Assembly: GCA_964472545.1 (NCBI GenBank)
Contig: CAYYNP010000244.1
Coordinates: 1-15,140, forward strand
Source of the DNA: CAYYNP01 sp964472545
Lineage (GTDB): Bacteria > Planctomycetota > Planctomycetia > Pirellulales > Thermoguttaceae
Direction of reading: 5' to 3'
Length of the DNA: 15,140 nt
Shown here in pieces: positions 1-6,835 of the stretch (the first letter of the stretch is position 1; every line of letters starts with the position of its first letter). The notes under the pieces were generated by a model. It was not told the origin of the DNA and did not search any database. It was given only the letters and a program-made list of their open reading frames with translations. Made by a program: the position numbers and the translations under genes.

Positions 1-7
1 CGCGAAA

Positions 8-25
8 GACCGCATGAATGCGGTC
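8..25 (-). terminator. Terminator-like hairpin downstream of the AAA+ ATPase gene
   Basis: A perfect inverted repeat has 7-base arms GACCGCA and TGCGGTC around a 4-base loop. It starts about 97 bases past the stop of the minus-strand ATPase gene. Read on the minus strand, the stem is followed by only three T residues, so it is a weak intrinsic terminator candidate. It could instead be one copy of a dispersed intergenic palindrome, which one window cannot settle. Confidence 0.45.
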
Positions 26-122
26 ACTACAAACGGCTCTTGACGGGTTCGGCGAGTGCTTACTGCGGGCGCGAGAAGGGGCTCCCGCGGCTATGCGGAA
101 ACCGGTCGCCGACGCGGGTGCC

Positions 123-1451
123 CTACTCGGTAAGGGGCGCGGTGAAGTAGCTCTTGACGACGTGGTCGAAGTACTCCGGCCGCATCTCCATGGCCAAGTC
201 GTTGTAGCGACAGTAGTTCTGGATCTGGGTCAGCAGGTCGCGCGGCTCGCATCGCCGCATTGGGCGGCCGTAGGGTCGATAGTGCTTTTCAACCAAGTGG
301 TCCACGGCCGCTTGGCGGTACTCGCAGCGGAACGTCTGGGCGTAGAGCTTGAACAGTTCGTGAAACTCCTCGTCGGTTGCATCGGCAATCTCGATCTTGT
401 AGGGAATGCGACGCAGGAAGGCATCGTCGACGAGGTCTTTCGGCTCCAGGTTGGTCGAGAAGATGATCAACTGCTCGAACGGGACCTGGAACTTCCGGCC
501 GGTGGCCAGCGTGAGGAAGTCGTTTCGGGTTTCCAGCGGGACGATCCAGCGATTGAGCAACTCGGCCGGCTCGATCCGCTGACGCCCGAAATCGTCGATC
601 AGCAGGCAACCGCAGTTGCTCTTCAGTTGCAGCGGTGCTTCGCTCACGTTGGCGTGCGGATCGTGGCGTATATCGAGGGCGTCCATGGTCAACTCGCCGC
701 CAACGACTACCGTGGGGCGGCGGATCCTCACCCACCGCCGATCGTGCTCGGCGTTCTTCACGAGCCCGTTCTCATCCTCCTTCACCAGTTCGTGGTAGGC
801 GGAGTCGAAAAGCTTGACCAACTGCCCGTCTTCAACCAACGTGTGGGGAATCCAAATGTGCTGTCCGAAGCACATCGTGATTCGCTGGGCCAGTGTGGAC
901 TTTCCGTTGCCGGGAGAGCCGTAAAGAAACAGCCCGGCTCCGGAGTTGACCGCCGGGCCGAGACTCTCGAACAGGGCCGGATCGACCGAGATGTCGGAGA
1001 ATGCCTGGGTCAAATCCGCTCGCTTGGGGGCCTCGGCGCGAATCGTCTGGGCATCGACCGAGAGCACGTAGTCGGTCAGCGGCACCGGGGCCGGGCCAAC
1101 GTAGGCGCACGCCGTGGATTCCGTTTGGGCCCGGTCACGCCCTTCAGCCGTGAGCGTGTAGCGATAGTCGTTCAGCGGCGCTGCCCCCTTGTGGACGATG
1201 ATCTGACGCGTCCGGAGCGATTGCAGCAGGCCATCGAGAATCCCGAACGGCAGGCAAATCCGGTTGGCCACACCACGCCCGCTGTCGGAGCCAACCAACA
1301 TCAAGTGCTTGCAGATCAACGACTCGATCATGGTCGTGGCCAGTCCGGTCTCTTCAAGCGACCGCGGGGCCGCCGGACGAAAGCCCTCATCGGAAAGCAA
1401 CGTCGCCAACAAACCGTCCTGAGGTTCACTCACGGCTATCGACATCATCAC
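123..1451 (-). CDS. AAA+ ATPase with N-terminal winged-helix-like region
   Basis: This is a cytoplasmic ATPase of 442 residues. The Walker A loop GSPGNGKST is at residues 178-186 and the Walker B strand CLLIDD at about 282-287. A sensor-1-like segment IIFSTNLEP lies near 330-338, and paired arginines in DDAFLRRIP near 343-350 resemble the arginine-finger region. Residues about 40-110 end in YRYTLTAEGRDRA, which looks like the wing of a winged helix, so it may bind DNA or a partner protein; this is inference. The start is forced to the GTG at 1451 or the next two ATG codons, because a stop codon sits directly upstream. No clear Shine-Dalgarno is visible. The gene stands alone, so its substrate cannot be inferred from neighbours. 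The ATPase assignment is firm; the specific role is unknown. Confidence 0.88.
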   Translation of the reverse strand: MMMSIAVSEPQDGLLATLLSDEGFRPAAPRSLEETGLATTMIESLICKHLMLVGSDSGRGVANRICLPFGILDGLLQSLRTRQIIVHKGAAPLNDYRYTLTAEGRDRAQTESTACAYVGPAPVPLTDYVLSVDAQTIRAEAPKRADLTQAFSDISVDPALFESLGPAVNSGAGLFLYGSPGNGKSTLAQRITMCFGQHIWIPHTLVEDGQLVKLFDSAYHELVKEDENGLVKNAEHDRRWVRIRRPTVVVGGELTMDALDIRHDPHANVSEAPLQLKSNCGCLLIDDFGRQRIEPAELLNRWIVPLETRNDFLTLATGRKFQVPFEQLIIFSTNLEPKDLVDDAFLRRIPYKIEIADATDEEFHELFKLYAQTFRCEYRQAAVDHLVEKHYRPYGRPMRRCEPRDLLTQIQNYCRYNDLAMEMRPEYFDHVVKSYFTAPLTE

Positions 1452-1496
1452 TCAGCACCAAGAGTCAAGGAGTCTGGATTCCGGCCGGGTCGGTGG

Positions 1497-1548
1497 GCGC
1501 CGTCCCGTAGCGTCGTCCCATAGCGCCGTCCCGTAGCGCCGCCCCGTA
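1497..1548. repeat. Four 13-bp tandem repeats
   Basis: Four consecutive units follow the consensus GCGCCGTCCCGTA. Units one and three are identical, unit two differs at two positions (T for C and A for G) and unit four at one. The 13-base period is not a multiple of three, which argues against a protein repeat. The array begins 45 bp upstream of the ATPase start, so it could affect its expression, or it may simply be a small slippage-generated array. Confidence 0.8.
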
Positions 1549-1599
1549 GCACTCCGGCGCCCAAAATCGCCTGATGAAGTCTAGCTCACCGCCCGATCC

Positions 1600-1640
1600 G
1601 ATCGGGCGGGCCGTGCGGCGATGCCCGTGGCCCGCCGATC
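1600..1640. repeat. GC-rich inverted repeat
   Basis: The arms GGCGGGCC (1605-1612) and GGCCCGCC (1629-1636) pair perfectly. The stem extends by GATC on each side (1600-1603 and 1637-1640) after a single bulged G at 1604. The loop is 16 bases. No T tract follows on either strand, so a terminator call is not supported. It may be a structured leader for the ATPase transcript or a chance GC-rich palindrome. Confidence 0.5.
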
Positions 1641-2061
1641 CGGCCCGTTCGGCTGGCTCGTCCGATCCACCTTGCGGCGAGAACAACGGCACCGTAACGT
1701 TCATTCGCACAACACCTTACGAAATCTGGCGATGTCCGAAGGCGGGACTTTCTCGCAGGGGCTCGCGGCCCGAAAAGGTGAAGGCGCAGGGCGCGCAATC
1801 GTCGTCGCCATGGTTGGACCGGGCCTACCCGGATCTGACGGCCGAGTTCTCGGCGACGATGCTGTCCAAGAGCGTCCGGAGAAGAAATTGGGGTGCGTCC
1901 TCACACGCCGGACACCCGGTCCGAAGAAAGCCCGATGGGATGATTCGGTATGGCCCCCCGGAATTGCCGTATGGGAGTTTCTACGTGAGACTTGTCCCCT
2001 TCTTCGTTTGGATTTTCGAGATTGCCTAGGGTACGTGTTGAGGGCCTCAGCGAGCAGCAGC

Positions 2062-3114
2062 TCACGACGACGGCACATTCACCCCCAACTCCTCGGCCAA
2101 CTCGGCCAATTGACGGAAATTGCCCTTGTCCAACGTGACGCCTTCGGCCGTCTTCTTCGCCAGCGTGGTGCGTTCCGGGTCGCCGGGCAGGGTGATCTCG
2201 TCGACGCCGTCGATCCGCGGGCAGCCGCGAATGTACGCCAGCAGGTTGGAAACCTCATCGCGAAAATGGTCGGCTCCCCCGAAATGGGCGGCGTCCGTGA
2301 CCATCATGAACACGCAGTTGCCGATCTGATTCGCGGGGATCTCCCGGGCACAAACGCCGCCGGACAGCGCGCCGGTGAAGACCTCGACCATCAGGCTCAA
2401 CGCGAACCCCTTATACGGCTGCATGCCACCCATCGGGAGGATCGAGCCGGGCGGGTCGCCGTAGAGTTTTTCCGGGTCGTTGGTCGGGCGACCTTCGCTG
2501 TCGAGCAGCCAGCCGTCGGGGGCCTTTTCGCCGGCGATCTTCTTCACCCGCACCTTGCCCTCGGCGGTCACACAGGTGCAGAAATCGGCCACCACCGGCT
2601 GATCGCCGTTGGGAATGCCCATGGCGATCGGGTTGGTGCTCAGCCGTGGGGCCTTTCCGCCGGGCGGGGCCACGCGGACCACGCCGCCGTGGTTGTTGAC
2701 CATCACCATCGAGAGCATGGATGCCTCGGCCGCCATTTCGCAGTATTCGCCCAAGCGGCCGGTATGGGCCGAGCGGATCATGGTGCCGATGCCCACGCCG
2801 CCAGCGCGTGCCTTCTCGATCAGCCGCCGCATCAGCCGCCCGGCCTGGACTTGGCCGAAGCCCCAATGGCCGTCGACGGTGATCAGGCTGGGCGTTTCGT
2901 TGAGCACCTCGAACGCGGCCCCAGGCACGATTTCGCCCTTGGCGATTTGGCCCAGGTAGTACGGGATCCGCATCACGCCGTGCGAATCGTATCCCCGCAG
3001 GTTGGCCCCCACGAGATTCCCGGCCAGCAGGTCGATGTCCTCACGGCTGAGGCCCCCGGTGGCCAAGAGATCGGCGGCAAACTTGGTTAGGGCATCGGCG
3101 GAGAACGTGGGCAC
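2062..3114 (-). CDS. Malate/L-lactate dehydrogenase family NAD(P)-dependent oxidoreductase (Ldh_2 type)
   Basis: This is a soluble oxidoreductase of 350 residues from the family that interconverts 2-hydroxy acids (malate, lactate, ureidoglycolate and related compounds) with 2-oxo acids. Family signatures are present: YDSHGVMR near residues 42-49 with the conserved His45, SAHTGRLGEY at 115-124, NNHGG at 140-144, STNPIAMGIP at 159-168, and near the C-terminus the segment PYKGFALSLMVEVFTGALSG. I chose GTG at 3114 over the longer frame open to 3267 because AAGGAG lies 7 bases upstream and the family N-terminus (a TFSADAL segment) begins there, giving a typical family length. The upstream extension is Pro/Ser-rich and unlike the family. 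The neighbours do not indicate a pathway, so the exact substrate is not assignable. Confidence 0.92.
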   Translation of the reverse strand: MPTFSADALTKFAADLLATGGLSREDIDLLAGNLVGANLRGYDSHGVMRIPYYLGQIAKGEIVPGAAFEVLNETPSLITVDGHWGFGQVQAGRLMRRLIEKARAGGVGIGTMIRSAHTGRLGEYCEMAAEASMLSMVMVNNHGGVVRVAPPGGKAPRLSTNPIAMGIPNGDQPVVADFCTCVTAEGKVRVKKIAGEKAPDGWLLDSEGRPTNDPEKLYGDPPGSILPMGGMQPYKGFALSLMVEVFTGALSGGVCAREIPANQIGNCVFMMVTDAAHFGGADHFRDEVSNLLAYIRGCPRIDGVDEITLPGDPERTTLAKKTAEGVTLDKGNFRQLAELAEELGVNVPSS

Positions 3115-3121
3115 GGGAGGG

Positions 3122-3127
3122 CTCCTT
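3122..3127 (-). promoter_or_regulatory. Shine-Dalgarno that decides the dehydrogenase start
   Basis: The minus strand reads AAGGAG, then 7 bases, then the GTG at 3114. This fixes the start well inside the longest open frame. Confidence 0.7.
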
Positions 3128-3264
3128 GGTGTGAAAGGGATCGCCGCTACGAATGCAGCGGGCAACACAATAAAGCCCATAGGATAGCCGCTTGGTAAAG
3201 GGGGGTCCAGCGGGCTAGGGGACTCTTCGCAAGGCCGAGAGGAAGTCGGGCGACGGGAGGAGGG

Positions 3265-3290
3265 CATAGGGACTAGGGGTTAGGGACTAG
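3265..3290 (+). repeat. CTAG/GGG-rich tract, plus-strand copy
   Basis: The tract is built from repeated TAGGG and ACTAG words, for example TAGGGACTAGGGG. A related tract in inverted orientation occurs at 3501-3535. A shorter GCTAGGGGAC word occurs near 3212-3221. Confidence 0.55.
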
Positions 3291-3299
3291 TCCGCATTT

Positions 3300-3344
3300 C
3301 TCACCAGTCGGCGATCAGTGCTGACAGTGGCACACCGTGGTGAG
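3300..3344. repeat. Nested inverted repeat
   Basis: Outer arms CTCACCA (3300-3306) and TGGTGAG (3338-3344) enclose inner arms GTGC (3318-3321) and GCAC (3330-3333). No T tract follows. It is a candidate RNA or DNA structure of unknown role, lying between the two CTAG-rich tracts. Confidence 0.4.
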
Positions 3345-3500
3345 ATATGCCGGCTAGCGTTTGAGGACTATGCGCTGGCATCGGCGCGCGCTGGCGCAGG
3401 AGCCTTTTCGCTAAGCGCTTGGGGGCCGGAAACGCCCAACATCCGAGCACGAGAGAGAAGCAGGCCGGCGCGTCCCAACAGCCTCTGCTTCCAGCCCTTG

Positions 3501-3535
3501 TCCGCTAGCCCCTGATCCCTATAGCCTCTAGCCCC
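3501..3535 (-). repeat. CTAG/GGG-rich tract, minus-strand copy
   Basis: On the minus strand this reads as words such as GGGGCTAG and TATAGGGATC, resembling the plus-strand tract at 3265-3290 in opposite orientation. It begins about 28 bp downstream of the RimI-like gene's stop codon. Confidence 0.5.
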
Positions 3536-3563
3536 GCTCTCGCCCCAGCCACCCCATCGCGAT

Positions 3564-4085
3564 CTATCCCGCCAGCCGGCGGATGCGATTGACCGGTTGG
3601 GCCAGGGCCGGCTTTTCGGCCCGATAGCGATACTGCATCAGGTAGGCGTCTTCCGGCGTGTCTTCATAATACGCCCGCAACACGGAGACGGCCCGAAAGC
3701 CGTTGTCGCGGAAGAAGAGTTGGGCCGGGAGGTTCGTCTCGCGGACTTCCAGTAGGATACGGCTGCGTCGCTGGGAGGAGAGTTTGGCGATCAACTTGGC
3801 AACCATTTGGGTGCCCACGCCACAGCGGCGGCAGTCGGCCGCCACCGCGAAATTCAACACGTGGATGCGGTTCTTGTGGAGTTCGTAGATCATGAACCCC
3901 ACCACGCGGTCTTCGTATTCGGCGACCATGCCGATACAGTTGCGTTGCCGCAGGCAACGGATGAAGTCTTCTTCCAGCCAGGGGAATTCGAAGCACTCAC
4001 GTTCCACGTCGAGTACCTCGGGCATGTCGCGTCGGATCATCCAACGGATGTGGACGCGGATTTCCTGCTTCTGGTCGGATTGCAT
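3564..4085 (-). CDS. GNAT family N-acetyltransferase, RimI-like
   Basis: This is a cytoplasmic acetyltransferase of 173 residues, probably transferring acetyl from acetyl-CoA to a protein N-terminal amine as RimI does on ribosomal protein S18. The acetyl-CoA loop RRCGVGT lies at residues 86-92. The following segment has the RimI-like order LEVRETN (112-118), Leu/Phe-rich helix, NGF (128-130), then AYYEDTPEDAYLM (138-150), which includes the tyrosine expected near the active site. I chose ATG at 4085 because AAGGAGG lies 5 bases upstream and the length fits RimI; the frame open to 4274 adds 63 residues without family character. The gene stands apart from its neighbours. The GNAT call is firm. 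S18 as substrate is inferred from family resemblance only. Confidence 0.9.
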   Translation of the reverse strand: MQSDQKQEIRVHIRWMIRRDMPEVLDVERECFEFPWLEEDFIRCLRQRNCIGMVAEYEDRVVGFMIYELHKNRIHVLNFAVAADCRRCGVGTQMVAKLIAKLSSQRRSRILLEVRETNLPAQLFFRDNGFRAVSVLRAYYEDTPEDAYLMQYRYRAEKPALAQPVNRIRRLAG

Positions 4086-4090
4086 GCCGG

Positions 4091-4097
4091 CCTCCTT
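4091..4097 (-). promoter_or_regulatory. Strong Shine-Dalgarno for the RimI-like gene
   Basis: The minus strand reads AAGGAGG followed by 5 bases and ATG at 4085. It settles the start codon against the longer open frame. Confidence 0.75.
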
Positions 4098-4245
4098 CCA
4101 TGTCGGCCAGTTACGATCCCTCGCGAGCGAGGTGTCCGGTGTATCCATTACCCCGGCGGGCGGCAGGCGTCGGCCTGTGGCGACTGGATTCCGTGTCGCC
4201 GCCGCAGCCGGGTTGTCGACCCCGTCTGCCGTCAACGTTGGTCGA

Positions 4246-4274
4246 AGATTAGCATATTCGCCGCAGTCCGCCAA
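4246..4274 (-). promoter_or_regulatory. Candidate promoter for the RimI-like gene
   Basis: On the minus strand TTGGCG (4269-4274) and TAATCT (4246-4251) are separated by 17 bases, which fits a sigma-70 type promoter with imperfect boxes. It would give a leader of roughly 150 bases. This rests on spacing and partial box matches only. Confidence 0.3.
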
Positions 4275-4386
4275 TACGAACTATCGGCGGTTTTATTCCG
4301 TTTCGCGGCAGCGCGGTGCGATGCACGGTCGACGGATATGGTTGACAAAAGTCCACTGATAGCATCCCTGTTGTCTCGTCTCTTGT

Positions 4387-4476
4387 CTACCTCCGATCGG
4401 CAAATGGCTCCACCTTCGCGCCGCCGAGATGGACGGCTCGCGGGTGTTGGACTATCCGTTCGTGGCCACGCGGTAG
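4387..4476 (+). pseudogene. Relic of the 3' end of a paralogue of the 909-residue secreted protein gene
   Basis: Read on the plus strand in the frame ending at TAG 4474-4476, this gives LPPIGKWLHLRAAEMDGSR, then VLDYPFVATR and stop. The intact gene at 10605-13334 ends with an almost identical stretch (IGKSLRLRAAEMDGSR, then VLNYPFVATR). Aligned by hand, bases 4395-4476 match the complement of 10605-10686 at 74 of 82 positions, with both stop codons aligned. Five of the eight differences are synonymous, which suggests both copies were once under protein-level selection. Upstream of 4395 the similarity stops: the segment matching NGQEL is missing and no further homology is visible. The rest of the paralogue therefore appears deleted. 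It lies about 75 bp upstream of the toroid gene's candidate promoter. Confidence 0.85.
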
Positions 4477-4548
4477 GGACGGGAGTCCGTCTCGGCCGCA
4501 CGACAAACCCGCGTGGGGCTCTCGAACGCCGACCACACGCCTTTCGGG

Positions 4549-4554
4549 TATACT
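4549..4554 (+). promoter_or_regulatory. Candidate -10 box for the toroid-domain gene
   Basis: TATACT lies about 95 bases upstream of the chosen start codon. No recognisable -35 box is found at the usual distance, so the call is weak. Confidence 0.25.
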
Positions 4555-4649
4555 GCATAATGCCGGAGCCGATCGACGGAGACGCCGGGCCAGGGCGACG
4601 ACGACCAGGGCAAGCCGTTGAAAATTGGCCGGCAGGGAGCCGTCGCGTG

Positions 4650-6689
4650 ATGCTACATAACGCTCGATTGGGTTTGCGTCTGGTTGTTTTCGCCGTGGTT
4701 GCGGCGGTCTTGCTGGAAGCCGCGCCGGTGGTGCAGTCGGCCGATTCGAGGGCACCGATTCCCGCCCGCGGGGTCGAGCTCGCCGACCTGCGGATGGTCC
4801 GCTCGATGTTCGCCGAGGAGTTCATCGAAGCCACCACCGCGGTCGAACAGATCGCGCTGGCCCAACAGCTAATGCGCGAGGCCGAGCGGTCGAAGGAGTT
4901 GCGCTTCGCACTGCTGCGGGAGGCATGGGAGTTGGGGATCAAGGCGGGCGACCTCTCCGTGGCGAAGCAGGCCGCCCGTGCGATTTCCGATGGCTACCAG
5001 ATCGACCCGGCGAAGCTCGAGGCCACAACCGTCGACCGCACGGCGAAGGTCGCGCGACATCCAAACCAGCAGCAGGCGGTGGCCGAGGAGGCCGTGGCGT
5101 TGATCGATACGTTTCTCCGCCGCGACGACTTCGACGGCGCCGTACGTCTCGAGGCCATTGCCCACGCCGCTGCTGGAAAGCTCCAAGACGACGAACTCTT
5201 GGCGACCGTGGCAGCCGCCAGTGAGAAGGTCGATCGGGCGGCCGAGTGGCACGCCGCCGTTACTCCTGCGCGGAAGACGCTCAATCGCGACCCCACCAAT
5301 GCGGCCGCCAATTTGGCCGTGGGCCGGTATTACTGCTTCGCCGTCGGCGATTGGCCCAAGGGGCTGTTGATGCTGGCGGGGTGTTCCGACGGCACCTTGC
5401 GGGCGGTCGCCCTGGCCGAGTTGAAGCCGCAGAAGACGCCGGCCGATCAACTCGCCCTGGCCGATCGCTGGTGGAAACTCATCGACGCGCATCCGAAGGT
5501 GCCGCCCGAGGCCGCCCGCCAACGCGGCGCCCATTGGTACCACGCGGCGTACTTGGACCTCTCGAAAGAAGACAAGGCCCGAGCGAAGGAGCGGCTGGCC
5601 GCGGCAGGGCGGCGTGTGCCGAGGTCTCCGGCAGCGCGGCACGCCTTCACCCCCGGCGGATCGGAGCAGTTCTTCGCGAACGGCGGTACGCGGGCCAGCC
5701 ACGCGGCCGTCGAGGCGGGGCTGCGGTGGCTGGCCGCGCACCAGATGCCCAACGGCTCGTGGTCGTTTCTGCAGCACACGGCCCCGAACTGCAACGGCCA
5801 GTGCCGCAACCCGGGCATGCACAAGGAGGCAACTCGTGGAGCTACCGCGATGGGCCTGTTGCCGTTCTTGGGCGCCGGCCATACGCACAAGACGGGCGAG
5901 TACAAAGAGACCGTTGAGGCCGGGCTAGCCTACCTTTCCAGCGCGATCAAACTCGACCCGCTCAAGGGTGGCAGCCTGTACGAAGGCGGCGGGCGGATGT
6001 ACTCGCACGGCTTGGGGGCGATGGCGCTCTGCAAGGCCTACGCCATGACCGACGACAAAGCCCTGCACAATCCGTCGCAATCGGTGATCAGCTTCATCTG
6101 CTACGCCCAGGACCCCCTCGGCGGCGGATGGCGTTACGAGCCGCGTCAGAAGGGCGACACGTCGGTAGCCGGCTGGCAGATCATGGCGCTGAAAACCGGC
6201 CACGGGGCCTTCCTCCACGTGCCCCCGATCGTGGTCAAAAAGGCCTTTGCTTTTCTCGACGACGTTCAGGCCAACAGCGGTGCCAACTACGGCTACACCG
6301 GCCCCGGCGCCGGCCCGGCCACCACGGCCATCGGCCTGCTCTGCCGGATGCACCTCGGCTGGAAGCGCGACAACCCGGCCTTGCAGCGCGGCGTCGAGCA
6401 CCTCAGCAAGTTGGGCCCCTCGCACAGCAACCTGTATTACAACTACTACGCCACGCAGGTCCTCTACCACTGGCAAGGCGACATGTGGGAACAGTGGAAC
6501 AAGCAGATGCGAGACTGGCTGATCGAGACGCAAGTCAAAGGCACGACCCACGAGGCCGGAAGCTGGTACGTCGGCGGCGGCCACGGCAAATCCGGCGGCC
6601 GGCTCTACAGCACGTCGATGGCGCTGATGATCCTGGAGGTCTACTATTCTCCCCTGCTGCCGATCGATCGTGAAGAGGCGGGGGAGTGA
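4650..6689 (+). CDS. Secreted protein with C-terminal alpha/alpha-toroid (prenyltransferase/squalene-oxidase-like) domain
   Basis: This protein of 679 residues begins with a signal peptide: Arg6 and Arg10, a hydrophobic run at about 9-25, and a likely cleavage after VQSA near residue 31. Residues about 32-330 are helical and include a module common in planctomycete secreted proteins (GDWPKGLLMLAGCSDGTL, then LADRWWKL and HWYHAAY). From about 345 to 670, repeated elements such as AVEAGLRWLAAHQMPNGSW, GGGWRYEP, TTAIGLLCRM and YYATQVLYHW match the alpha/alpha-toroid fold of terpenoid cyclases and related non-enzymatic proteins. I see no DXDD-type cyclase motif, so a binding or structural role is more likely than terpene cyclisation. 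The start is ATG 4650 or the adjacent GTG 4647, which has AGGGAG 7 bases upstream; the open frame continues much further upstream without protein character. Function unknown. Confidence 0.85.
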   Translation: MLHNARLGLRLVVFAVVAAVLLEAAPVVQSADSRAPIPARGVELADLRMVRSMFAEEFIEATTAVEQIALAQQLMREAERSKELRFALLREAWELGIKAGDLSVAKQAARAISDGYQIDPAKLEATTVDRTAKVARHPNQQQAVAEEAVALIDTFLRRDDFDGAVRLEAIAHAAAGKLQDDELLATVAAASEKVDRAAEWHAAVTPARKTLNRDPTNAAANLAVGRYYCFAVGDWPKGLLMLAGCSDGTLRAVALAELKPQKTPADQLALADRWWKLIDAHPKVPPEAARQRGAHWYHAAYLDLSKEDKARAKERLAAAGRRVPRSPAARHAFTPGGSEQFFANGGTRASHAAVEAGLRWLAAHQMPNGSWSFLQHTAPNCNGQCRNPGMHKEATRGATAMGLLPFLGAGHTHKTGEYKETVEAGLAYLSSAIKLDPLKGGSLYEGGGRMYSHGLGAMALCKAYAMTDDKALHNPSQSVISFICYAQDPLGGGWRYEPRQKGDTSVAGWQIMALKTGHGAFLHVPPIVVKKAFAFLDDVQANSGANYGYTGPGAGPATTAIGLLCRMHLGWKRDNPALQRGVEHLSKLGPSHSNLYYNYYATQVLYHWQGDMWEQWNKQMRDWLIETQVKGTTHEAGSWYVGGGHGKSGGRLYSTSMALMILEVYYSPLLPIDREEAGE

Positions 6690-6729
6690 CGCTGGCGCAG
6701 GCTCTCGACGAGAGCACGCAGACTCCCCC
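6680..6729. terminator. Long bulged hairpin over the toroid gene stop codon, possible bidirectional terminator
   Basis: Outer arms GGGGGAGT (6680-6687) and ACTCCCCC (6722-6729) pair perfectly. The inner arms GCTCTC (6701-6706) and GAGAGC (6710-6715) close on a 3-base loop. Between them CTG and CG can pair with CG and CAG, leaving an asymmetric internal loop. The left arm contains the first base of the TGA stop codon (6687-6689). It sits between convergent genes, where a shared terminator is expected, but no T tract follows on either strand. A structural 3' element is equally possible. Confidence 0.55.
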
Positions 6730-6835
6730 GGCCAAAGGCAAGACTCACCGTGGCGCGGGGCAACGCCGACGTTGAATGTGGCTACCGCGAAAGTCAGTCG
6801 TCTATCTCAGATTAGGGGTCGGTCATGCGAAGAGG

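Larger units (their letters stand above)
1452..2061. other. 610-bp intergenic region without a convincing gene
   Basis: This gap lies between the stop of the dehydrogenase gene and the start of the ATPase gene, both on the minus strand. Open frames exist on both strands, but their translations are rich in Arg, Ser and Pro, match no family I know and lack good start signals. The region holds the 13-bp tandem array at 1497-1548 and the hairpin at 1600-1640. The ATPase promoter must lie here or further upstream, but I could not identify one with confidence. Confidence 0.6.
3115..3563. other. 449-bp intergenic region with short repeats
   Basis: This gap separates the RimI-like gene from the dehydrogenase gene, both on the minus strand. 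No open frame in it looks like protein. It contains the dehydrogenase Shine-Dalgarno, two inverted CTAG/GGG-rich tracts (3265-3290 and 3501-3535) and a small nested hairpin (3300-3344) between them. The gap is long enough to hold a separate dehydrogenase promoter, but none was clear. Confidence 0.6.
4086..4649. other. Divergent intergenic region with a gene relic
   Basis: This 564-bp region separates the minus-strand RimI-like gene from the plus-strand toroid gene. Besides the relic at 4387-4476, it holds candidate promoters for both neighbours and small hairpins: GGCGAC/GTCGCC (4179-4184 and 4195-4200), in what would be the RimI leader, and GACGG/CCGTC (4478-4482 and 4487-4491), directly after the relic stop codon. 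The longest open frame runs through into the toroid gene, but its upstream part shows no protein-family character. Confidence 0.6.

Noticed and set aside
18..1523. 501-codon open frame on the plus strand opposite the ATPase gene
   Set aside because: The opposite strand carries clear Walker A and B motifs. The plus-strand translation shows no recognisable domain and is a coding shadow.
1574..2078. Overlapping open frames of 125-151 codons in the intergenic gap
   Set aside because: The translations are low-complexity Arg/Ser/Pro-rich, have no good start signal and match no family.
4342..4347. Perfect TTGACA hexamer as a promoter -35 box for the toroid gene
   Set aside because: No -10-like hexamer occurs at 16-18 bases, and the sequence lies upstream of the relic, about 300 bp from the start codon.
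3807..4649. Upstream 281-codon extension of the toroid-domain protein
   Set aside because: It overlaps the RimI-like gene in antisense and reads through the relic in a different phase. A signal peptide starts at 4650, so the extension is not translated.
4650..6689. Squalene-hopene cyclase or other terpene cyclase
   Set aside because: The toroid repeats are present, but no DXDD-type catalytic motif is seen and the protein is exported with an unrelated N-terminal module.
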